Shown piece by piece: positions 55,613-64,000 of a stretch of 64,000 nucleotides of DNA. Source of the DNA: Arctopsyche grandis (taxonomy: Eukaryota; Arthropoda; Insecta; Trichoptera; Hydropsychidae); NCBI RefSeq assembly GCF_051622035.1, contig NC_135365.1:7099501-7163500 (forward strand), given 5' to 3'. Under the pieces are notes generated by a model. It ran no database searches. It had not been told where the DNA came from and was given only the letters and a program-made list of their open reading frames with translations. The stretch's first letter is position 1; every line of letters begins with the position of its first letter. A program made the translations under genes and the position numbers.

Positions 55613-56114
55613 TTATAATAATCCTGGTTTTGAGCGATCATATCGACTGACTTCTATGTTTGTAGATTTTTTTAAATTCATCGTATCGTCGTCGGTGACA
55701 ATTTTTACCAGCGTCACTTCGTGAAAAACTTGGCTGACAGCTTCCTCTCGAAAATCAAATTGTTTGAACATATTTATGCTGATTGTATTGTCCAGAGATA
55801 TTTTGACTTCGAACGTTTTCAGGCGTAGATTTTCGATCCCGTAAAGCATCATCATGGTTGTCGCTTCGCGACCAAATCCTTTCTTCCGAGCGCTCGGTTC
55901 GGCTACCATTATTTCCACTTCAGCTTTAGCCGGATCATCAGCGCTGATGAACAGGTTGGTGTCTCCGATCATTGAATCTATGATGTAAATTTGTAAAAAA
56001 TATTATAAAATAGCTAACTCTTTTGAATTCGTGTCAACGAGAAGTGAGTATACCTACTGATTTCATTATGTGTTTCTTCAAATATAGATTTGTCTAATAT
56101 GATGAATGTACACT
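55613..56114 (-). CDS. NAT9-like GNAT N-acetyltransferase, 3' two exons only
   Basis: The minus-strand exons are 56114-56058 (reading CTFIILDKSIFEETHNEI) and 55977-55613 (reading SMIGDTNLFI to the stop). They are joined in phase across GTAGGT...CATAG. The acetyl-CoA-binding GNAT core is visible as EVEIMVAEPSARKKGFGREA, then LKTFEVKISLDNTISINMFKQ and VFHEVTL, the NAT9 signature order. NAT9 proteins in flies and mammals are microtubule-associated and linked to tubulin acetylation. The first ~80 residues, including the usual YHEWM-type start region, were not found upstream to 59900. A TE lies 72 bp upstream of the first visible exon. The gene is either split by a long repeat-filled intron or 5'-truncated; the frames that remain are intact. 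Confidence 0.75.
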
Positions 56115-56186
56115 CTGAAAATAAAATAAAAACTCATTATACATATTGAATAAACTTACTGAAAATTTTGTACTTATTACAAGCTA

Positions 56187-56845
56187 AATGCTGCTCATAC
56201 ATGAGGCCAATATTATTAAGACATCCCAATAAGCCGAGTCAGTATTGGCCTCGCGTAAATAGGCATTCCGAGACAGTAACATTTCTTATACTGCATTTAC
56301 ACGAGGCCAATATTAGCTCGGCTTATTGGGATGTCTTAAAGAGGGCTGGATACCCGAAACGTTTATTTTTTTGCCGTTCCTCTCTTCGAAATATTGTATA
56401 TTGAGTGAATGCGACAGTTGCGCCTCGACCAGATAATATCTACAAAATATCGACAAAATCGGGGTTTCGTATTCTCCAGTTTTCTCCTCCGAAACTGAAC
56501 CAATTTAAAAAAAAATTTCATCATCGGTATGAGAAAAATATTTTCTATGTTTGTGTGGTCGTATTTTTTTAAAAATCAACCGTTAAATAAGCACGCTAGA
56601 CTCTTTTCGCGAGTGTAAAAAAGAGGCGATTTTATCGATGTTTAGCGGCTCCTAACTCCTATAAAAAATAACTAATCAAAAAAATAAAACCACAGAAACA
56701 TGCCAATGGTAGATATCCATAGCATATTAAAAAACAATTTCTCTAGTGCCATTATTGAGGAAGAGAGAAGTGTAATACGTTTGTATGGACAAGGCGTTAG
56801 TGTATAGCCCTCTTAACAATTGGCCTCATGTAAATGCAGCATAAG
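56187..56845. mobile_element. Terminal-inverted-repeat element upstream of the NAT9-like exons
   Basis: The ends are ATGCTGCTCATACATGAGGCC and GGCCTCATGTAAATGCAGCAT. The left part holds an additional inverted pair: GACATCCCAATAAGCCGAG against CTCGGCTTATTGGGATGTC. No transposase frame. Confidence 0.65.
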
Positions 56846-57021
56846 AGCCACTCCAACTAAACAAAACTATTTAAAATCAAGTACGTAGGGGAGAAGTATC
56901 ACGAAAGAGCCATTTTTATAAATCGATTCATAAATACTGTTTAATCAATCGAAAATTGAAAAATATATTAACAAAACATAAAAAAACATTTAGGAAGGGA
57001 AATTGATAACAAAAAAACATC

Positions 57022-57171
<150 letters not shown>

Positions 57172-57239
57172 TGGTAATTATTAAAATTGAGTTGGATTTT
57201 TCTGGCGAGTTTAATAAGGCAAGATTCGATAAGTTTCAG

Positions 57240-57436
57240 GATTTGTTGTCCGGGAAGATTACTGTGAAAAAATAACGGGGAAAAACGGGAACGGAAATGG
57301 GACAAACGGGAATGAGTGTCATTGCAATGCAATAATTTCAAATGTGTTCGCTGCCTGCGTTTTTCCGACAAATGGGAACGGGAACGGGAATTGCATGCGT
57401 TATTGTGACATTGCAACGCATGCAGGGTTCAGCTAG
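57240..57436 (+). mobile_element. Helitron-like 3' fragment
   Basis: TGTCCGGGAAGATTACTGTG and GCATGCAGGGTTCAG then CTAG/T match the element at 40512-40905. Repeats of AACGGGAA fill the middle. The 5' part is missing, the sequence abutting the (AT)n tract region. Confidence 0.55.
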
Positions 57437-57439
57437 TTC

Positions 57440-58400
57440 TAAAATAAATTGTCATAAAATAAGTCACTTTGTCGGTAAATTTCTTTATTGGTCAATTTAA
57501 AATTAATTAAATATGGGTATATATAATGAAAGGACCACTCCTTTCATGGAAATATTGAATGGCCCTTTTAAGGAAATGGTACTTTTTGAGAAATAACCTA
57601 AAAATATTCACACAGTTAAGAGAAAATAAACATACAGAGCTTAATCCTTGATAACTGGTGTATTTAATTACGTTCTCAAAGTATTACACATTAAAAAGGT
57701 AAGTTAAGTTATTTGCTTAAGCATAAACAAAAAAAAAAACACTTAGTAACGGAAATAAATTTTCAAAAAACAATTCCGGACAGTTTCGACCCTGAACTTT
57801 CAGATCAAGTAGAGTTTTGCAGTGTTGCCATTGTTAAAAATAATATTCATTTCTGTATCATTATTTAACATAGACTGGCAATCACGATTGGCCCTTTCAT
57901 GGTACTTCTCCCCTACATTATTTTAGTATGGAATATTACCAACTGCAATTTAATCTTTCGCCCAGGGTCATCTCTCCCTCTCCAACCTACGCTACGGGCC
58001 TGTTATATAAATAAAATACATATATACAATTTATTCAAATCGATACTTCTTAATCCGAATGAGGTTTCTTGTTACAGCGGTTTTTTAAAAATCAAAAGAA
58101 AACTGACATGTCGAACAAGTAAACAAATGCTTTTAGGAATATTGATGTATATCCGCCATCTCGGCTATTTTAAGCACTTACAATTGATTTAATGGACTCA
58201 ATTTATCAGATGATTTCTAAACTGACAGCTCTACAAGCAGGTCAACTAAACATTCACTGCTATCGTGACGGCCGCGTAGACATATTTACTTTATCTATGT
58301 ACGTAGTAACAATAGATAAAGTTTTTTTTTAATTTAGTCATAATTAAGCTTCAATTGAATTTAAGCAATTGATTAATTAACTTATGGCAAAATATTATTT
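57440..58400. other. Spacer, no gene recognised
   Basis: AT-rich; nothing supported. I looked here on the minus strand for a NAT9 first exon and did not find one. Confidence 0.4.
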
Positions 58401-58588
58401 TTTAACAGGTAACACCAATGCGCCGGTTCGGTGATTACTAGTCAAATGTGAACCGGTCGCTCTAGATCGGTCACACGTGATCACCCGTCACACTAAAACT
58501 GGTCACACCCGAAAATTGGTCACGAAAAACTGGTCACACCCAAAAATTAAAAAGTAGTCGAATTTTTGGGTGTGACCCATAGATGTAT

Positions 58589-58893
58589 AATACATAGATC
58601 CGCCCTCACGGTTTATACTGGTCTCCCTTTTGGCGCATGCACACTTTTCTCTCAGTAGGTTAGTAGCTTCTAAGTAGGAAAGGTCGACTGCGGAGATCTT
58701 GTCGATACATATGCGGAGATCTTTTCATTTTTTCGTCACTAACTGAGGGGTGCGGGGGGTTTAACTAGCGGGGAAGTTGGGAAAAAAAATGTTTTTTCCC
58801 TACGACGCAGCGGTACCTACCTACCTACTGAGAGAAACTGTGCATGCGCCAAAAGGGAAACCAGTATAAAGCGTGAGGGCGGATCTATCTGTA
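58589..58893. mobile_element. Nested inverted-repeat element
   Basis: ATAGATCCGCCCTCACGGTT through TTTGGCGCATGCACA at the left is matched inverted by TGTGCATGCGCCAAAAGGG through GTGAGGGCGGATCTAT at the right. It contains GAGGGGTGCGGGGGGTTTAA, whose reverse complement lies outside it at about 59334-59360. Confidence 0.75.
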
Positions 58894-58904
58894 TTTTATA
58901 TGTA

Positions 58905-59270
58905 TGGTGAAAACACACTGAATGGTACGTGGTGCGCGTTTTTTTTTTATATACTTTTAAGTATGTGAAAAAAACGCGGCACCCCTAGCCCATATACATG
59001 GTACACAGTCCCAAAAATCACCCCCTGGAGTGTTTCGATGATATTTTATCCATGTATTTATCCTAGTTTCATAGTGATTGATAACGGTGAATCCCATATT
59101 TGAAGAAATGTAGGAGAAACTTGTCTGTTGCATATGGATATGCATACACGCGTAACCCCCCAAACATATGCACTCTGCACGTGCAACTACACCCGAATTC
59201 GGGAAAACCCACTGTTTACGGTCACGGCGGCAAGCTAAGAACGTGATGTCCCATACCACCCAGGGGAAGT
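58905..59270 (+). mobile_element. Harbinger-like MITE nested in the composite
   Basis: GGTGAAAACACACTGAATGG through GATGTCCCATACCACCCAG. It is almost identical in the interior to 33321-33699; the right terminal repeat is lost. Confidence 0.75.
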
Positions 59271-59554
59271 GAAAAAACCACCGACGACTGTGTCGTAGGG
59301 AAAAAACCTTTTTTTTCCCCAACTTCCCCCCGCTAGTTAAACCCCCCGCACCCCTCAGTCAGTGGCGACAAATCTCCAACGAAATTTGTATGTAATGCCA
59401 TATCTAGGTTATTCTAGATCTATGGTGTGACCAGTTTTTTCGTGACCAATTTTCGGGTGTGACCAGTTTTGGTGTGACGGGTGATCACGTGTGACCGATC
59501 TAGAGCGACCGGTTGTCCTGTGACTGGTTCACATATGACTAGTAGTCCGTTTAC

Positions 59555-59740
59555 CCAATGCGCTTTCCTGGCCAGAAACATTGTACATTTGATACAAGTA
59601 TATGTATTATTATACAGAATAAATACATAGAGACATCTATGGTCAAATTTGTAAATTTTGCAGCATATTTTAAACAACTCAGTAAATACATATCAATAAA
59701 CATCCACAGAGACATTTAATGGTTAAATTTGTAAATTATA
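59555..59740 (-). mobile_element. SINE remainder to the right of the palindromic insertion
   Basis: CCAATGCGCTTTCCTGGCC followed by AGAGACATCTATGGT is minus-strand SINE 3' body as in the other copies. It is cut from its 3' terminus by the 58430-59554 insertion. Confidence 0.6.
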
Positions 59741-59975
59741 ATTTAGGGAAAAAGTCGTTGGGCATGTGATAAGATTGACAAAATAAATATTTCTATCAAT
59801 TAGTACTAAGGAAACTTATTGAGGGTGCAAAATATTTTCGCAATGTTACAAGATTATTGTTTTATAATGTCAAAATCCAAATGGTCGACTACTGTGACGT
59901 TCATCACAAGAATTGGTATGAGTGCATAGCAACTGTCAAAGTTCTGTAGAAAATCAGAACATATTGAATGTCGAC

Positions 59976-62900
59976 ATGGCGATGGAGTGTCGTCTTTGCC
60001 TTTGTTCCGTTCGAGCTGAATTTTCCATTAATATTTATGAAAAATCAGAAGCCCTAGCTAAATGGATACGCAGCTGTTGTCGGCTGCAGGTATATTACAC
60101 ATGTTGATATTTAGTTATATTTAGATGGAAACCTGATACGATTCATTAAATTTCTTTCACAGGTGGATAAAGAAGACGGATTGCCTCATACTATATGTTT
60201 TTCCTGCGAATCCAACTTGGAGATGTTGATCGAATTCAAAAATACCTGTAAACAAAGTGTTACTGATAAGGGATTGACAGCGCGAAGATGTTTGGATATT
60301 GCAATAGATGTAGATTCGTTGGACGATTTGGATTGGGAGGACGAATGTCGTGCCATTGGTTTAATATCGGATGACGATGATATGGATAACGAAAAACAGA
60401 CGAGCATTCCAGAAGAAATTAATCCAATCAGTATCGATGATGCTTCACTATGCCCAAAACAGGATGTCAAAGTGGTAATATTATTGGATTTTCATTAGAC
60501 TTTAACTCATTTAGCATCATTTGAAAGCTAACCTTTACTAACATATTACATACATACATACTAGGGTTTCTGTATTCCCGGACTTTTTCAATTCCCGGGA
60601 TACGGGACGGAGTTCAGGATCGTTCCCGGGATTCCCAGGATCCCGAGACATATGTAAAAAAAAATTTTTATTAATAAAAAAAATATTTATTTATTTACAA
60701 AATATAAAAAAATGTAAACAATACATAATATATCTATTAACTGGAAAAAATTTAATAATAAAAGTAAACTTATTTAAAGTAGCTTCTTGAGAATACTAAA
60801 ATATTTAAATGAGAATCCGCCTATTTCTAGATTTGGTAAAAAAATTTCAACAATGGAAAAAACTCATTCAGTTTCGGTCGAAGTTGGTTTTATTGTTAAA
60901 AGGGACAAAAACATTTTTTATCTTGTCAGCATGTATATTTTAATTTCGTTTTTAAAGTCGAGGCTATTTTTACATACCTCCTTTGCATTTCACATGGTTT
61001 TCGTGTTAGTGGTCATTTTTTATATCTCTTATCTTTATTTACGTTATTTTGTATATTTGTCTTTGATAACTCCTTATTTAATTCTTCATTCATTGTCAAA
61101 CACATAATTGTTCTTCATCCGAATCTAAAAGAGTTTCTTCCTTTGTGGAATCGTCAATACCAGAAGGATATACTCGCTTCATAATAGTTTCACCGTAGGA
61201 TATTCTACATTCACTTTTATTACAACATTTAAAGAATGTTTTGTTCGGTATAAAATTAGAAATCAGTTTTAGGCTTCTTCTTTCTTCGATTTTAATTTTC
61301 AATTCTTGGAATAATTCATCAGTAAGGTCAAGTACTTCGCTATTGAGATTTTCCAAAAATAGGATTACAAGAAACCATTTTGGCCAAACGCACAAACGCC
61401 AAACGCTCATAAAACTTCCACGTCCGGGGAATGCGCTGTACTTACTGCTAAACAACAAACGACCCGGGTCAGAAACCCTAATACATACATATGTATATAT
61501 ATTAGGGCTGGCATACGTCCCTGTAGACCGTGGCATTTTATTTATTTATTATTTATTTATTGAAAGGAGGAATGTCGTGCCAGTGGTTTAATATCGGATG
61601 ACGATGATATGGATAGCGAAAAACCGATGAGCAATCCAGAAAAAATGAATCCAATCAGTATCGATGAAGCTTCACTATGCCCAAAACAGGATGTCGAAAT
61701 GGTAATATTATTGGTTTTTCATTTGACTTTAACTCATTTAGCATCATTTGAAAGCTAACCTTTACTGACATATTACATACATACATATGTATATATATTA
61801 GAGCTGGCATACGTCCCGGTAGACTGTGACTTGTCCCGGTTTTTATAGATATATGTCCCCGTGTCCCAGTCCACGATCAGTTGTCCCGGTATTCTATTTA
61901 TCTAAAAACTTCTAAGGAAAAACAAGTAAATGTGAGAATGAAAGGTGAAAGGACCGCAAGGCTTCAAGGGAAAGTACGAATTTGGAGTCTCGGTCTTGTT
62001 AAATTTTGCCCAGTTTCGATATTGAGCTTTTCGCCATGCCGATCCGTATTTTTATTTCAGTCTCACACTCATTATCATCCAACAGCGTTGATCCGAGATA
62101 ACTTAACTCGTGTACAACTTCAAGATCATACAGAGCATCCGTCCTAGTGAGTTGACCACGTCATTCCACCATCATAATCTTTGTTTTCGCTATATTCATC
62201 CCGAGTCTCTGCTTTCGTATTGCAGACTATAGAGTAAATTCACCCTATCTTCTTTGGAGTTGAACATGAGAGTGGTATCTTCGGCGTATCAGAGATTGGA
62301 TATACTTTTACTCCCCCATTTTTTTCCTTCCATAACACTGAGCAACAAAATGAGTTACCGGAGTGGAGACAAATCAATCTTTACTATTTTTGCCCATTAA
62401 ATTCCAATATGACAATAATTTTTGTTGGTTTGTTCTCGTTTGTAAGATATGAGCGTTTAAAAAAATGCCAAGTTTTTACAGATATTTGGCTTTTGCAGTC
62501 TTTAACTCAATATCTAGTTTTGCAGTGCCAAAACGGAGTATTGGAATCGATAGTCACATGTTTTTTCTATTGATTGTGATTTTTTATTGCTTTAAAATCT
62601 TGTTCATCCTTGCTAACAACAGCGTCCAAGTTTCGCATCCCTACAGCAGAACTAGTGATTAATATCAATATGTATTATTTTGCTGTCAGTTGGCGTTAGT
62701 GTATTGTTCTAGTTTCTAGTTCAGATGGCTAATAACTATGCAATGGCCAACAATTGTAGCGAATAATATTTAATTGATTATACTATGTATTTTTCAGGTG
62801 GATTTAACAGCAAAGGATTCAAATCAATGTTCTGAAGAAATAAATAACGCTTCAAAAGTGTGTCCAGAAAGTAAAACACAAACGGCAACAAATGTCTTGA

Positions 62901-63700
62901 AATGTCCTATATGTCCGAAAAAATTTTTTAAACTTCGTAATTTAAACAAGCACGTCAAAAACCACGAAAAAAAGCGCATCGAAAAACAAAACAAAAAACA
63001 GAACAGAAATCACCAATGTGAAAGCTGCCTGAAATGTTTTGCAGAGAAAAATGAGTTAAATGTTCACATGGAAAGTCACGTTCCTTATGAAACTAGCAGA
63101 TGTTTTATCTGCCTGAAACTGTTTTCAAAGGATGACGAGTTAAGAGTTCACTTGAGAAGTCACACTCGTAAAAAAGCTTACAAATGTGATTTCTGCCTGA
63201 AACTGTTTTCAAATAATGATGAGTTAAAATTTCACATCAGAAGTCACACTCCGAATAATTCTTACAAATCTGCAATCTGGCCGAAACTGTTTTCAAACAA
63301 AGACAAGTTAAAAGTTCACATGGAAAGATACGCTCCGAATGAAACTTACAAATGTGAAATCTGCCCGAAACTTTTTTCAAACAATGACGAATTTAAAATT
63401 CACATGGAAAGCCACTCAGAAAATATAACATTCAAATGTAAATTTTGCTCAAAGTGTTTCAGCAAGAGCGCTTCTTTGACCGAGCATCTGAAATCTAGGT
63501 CCGCAAGGAAATCTTACAAATGTAAAGTATGCTTGAAGTGTTTTACGCGGAATCGTGAATTAAACGAACACATGACTTCTCACAAGGGAGAAAAACCTTT
63601 CAAGTGTGAAATCTGCTCGGTAAGTCTTTCGACCAGTCTCAATTTATCCAAACACGTTAAGTCGCAACATATGAACGCAAAAAGTGCTAACATGCCATAG
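59976..63700 (+). CDS. ZAD-C2H2 zinc-finger protein 2 (442 aa, three exons)
   Basis: The exons are 59976-60089, 60163-60474 and 62798-63700, all phase 0, with donors CAG/GTATAT and GTG/GTAATA and acceptors TTTCACAG and TTTTTCAG. The ZAD ligands are C5/C8 in exon 1 and C50/C53 in exon 2. Exon 2 continues with an acidic stretch (ISDDDDMDNE). Exon 3 has nine C2H2-like units. Unit 5 (KSAIWPKLF...HMERY) has lost three of four ligands, and unit 7 ends HLKSR in place of HxxxH, so about seven can bind zinc. Many units share KLFSNNDEL, indicating recent internal duplication. ATG 59976 is the first in-frame ATG. It is likely a nuclear regulator, and a paralogue of the gene at 19698. Polyadenylation signals (AATAAA) follow at about 63720. 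Intron 2 (2.3 kb) holds a duplicated exon tail and a hAT element. Confidence 0.9.
60562..61480. mobile_element. hAT-like element in intron 2 of ZAD gene 2
   Basis: The termini TAGGGTTTCTG and CAGAAACCCTA are exact inverted repeats, flanked by ATACATAC on both sides (60554-60561 and 61481-61488). The ends are rich in CCCGGG. A minus-strand open frame (about 61380-61096) with EERRSLKLISNFIPNKTFF and an acidic DSDEEQL end may be transposase-derived. Confidence 0.75.
61571..61835 (+). repeat. Tandem duplicate of the exon-2 tail and adjoining intron of ZAD gene 2
   Basis: 61571-61701 repeats the end of exon 2 (reading ECRASGLISDDDDMDSEK to KQDVEM) with no stop and an intact GTAATA donor at 61702. 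The match continues through the intron to CATACATACATATGTATATA and CTGGCATACGTCCC. The acceptor and the 5' part of the exon are not included. Confidence 0.85.
61840..62797. other. Remainder of intron 2 of ZAD gene 2
   Basis: No exon or paired repeat recognised. 62030-62350 has a less AT-rich composition, and its phrases (TTGATCCGAGATAACTTAAC, GAGAGTGGTATCTTCGGCGTA) look like decayed retroelement sequence, but I cannot place it. Confidence 0.35.
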
Positions 63701-64000
63701 TTATACAATATAACATCAAATAAAAATAAATAGATCTATAGCGAAAGCATATGAATATCTGTAGTATCTTATTGGTAAATGAAATTAACTATAATCCAAA
63801 TCGAATATCAAGAAGCATTTGATTGTGTGTATCTCGTTAGTATAAGGTTTGCCAGTCTCCAGCAGTTATTAAACTGTCGATGAAACGTATAATATCTTTA
63901 AAATACCAAAGCTTTAGCTCTTGTGATTGAATTCTATACTAGCTACATTGCAAAAAGTATCGATTAGTGGGAGTGATTAGCAGTTGAAGTTGAAGATTTG
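63701..64000 (+). other. 3' flank of ZAD gene 2
   Basis: It holds the AATAAA strings near 63720. Otherwise featureless to the window edge. Confidence 0.5.

Larger units (their letters stand above)
58430..59554. mobile_element. GGTCACAC palindromic element (copy 2), split by nested elements and inserted in a SINE
   Basis: The left half (58430-58578) and right half (59425-59554) match copy 1 at 19280-19600. Outside, CCAATGCGC occurs on both sides (about 58413-58421 and 59555-59563) and the flanks join into the SINE 3' string ACCCCAATGCGCCTTCCTGG. The element therefore landed in a SINE and duplicated about 8-9 bp. The middle is filled by 58589-58893, 58905-59270 and related inverted blocks. Confidence 0.75.

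Noticed and set aside
61241-61591. Plus-strand 116-codon frame in intron 2 of ZAD gene 2
   Set aside because: It crosses the right end of the hAT element at 61480; no protein similarity was recognised.

Overview
The window is nuclear DNA from an insect, AT-rich and crowded with transposable elements. Evidence for an insect: a four-exon gustatory-receptor gene, two ZAD (zf-AD)/C2H2 zinc-finger genes, spliceosomal introns with canonical GT-AG borders, tRNA-derived SINEs, and many hAT-, piggyBac-, Harbinger- and Helitron-like non-autonomous elements. I cannot settle the order from the sequence; a holometabolous insect is the most I would say. LAYOUT: (1) 1-6600: a single-exon 1450-residue gene with a SecA-like ATPase motor, a noncoding upstream exon and a 3' tandem-repeat flank. 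(2) 6600-12540: spacer made largely of hAT elements, several with exact 8-bp target-site duplications, one nested in another. (3) 12540-17990: a tandem copy of the SecA-like locus. It has lost the start codon and the motor, and a LINE ORF1-type segment now sits in frame after the N-terminal half. (4) 19280-21913: a 447-residue ZAD-C2H2 gene with a piggyBac-like MITE in intron 2. (5) 22100-32400: gene-poor spacer with hAT, fold-back and Harbinger-like elements. (6) 32572-46728: a six-exon Arf-GAP with dual PH domains (ADAP/centaurin-alpha). Its 9.8-kb first intron carries a complete gustatory receptor gene on the opposite strand (37734-34635). (7) 46729-55600: repeats and spacer, probably beginning with the 3' UTR of the ADAP gene. 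(8) 55613-56114: last two coding exons of a NAT9-like N-acetyltransferase on the minus strand. Its 5' exons are not found, and a terminal-inverted-repeat element lies just upstream. (9) 56187-59900: nested palindromic elements. (10) 59976-63700: a second ZAD-C2H2 gene with the same three-exon layout as the first. Its intron 2 holds a tandem duplicate of the exon-2 tail and a hAT insertion that postdates that duplication. HOW IT FITS TOGETHER: the genes do not form one pathway; they are ordinary insect neighbours separated by repeats. The unusual content is the SecA-like family and its domain-swapped tandem copy, the internally repetitive palindromes built on a GGTCACAC-type motif, and several nested insertions whose target-site duplications or absence from a sister copy give an order of events. 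All functional assignments come from motifs read by eye; no database search was run.
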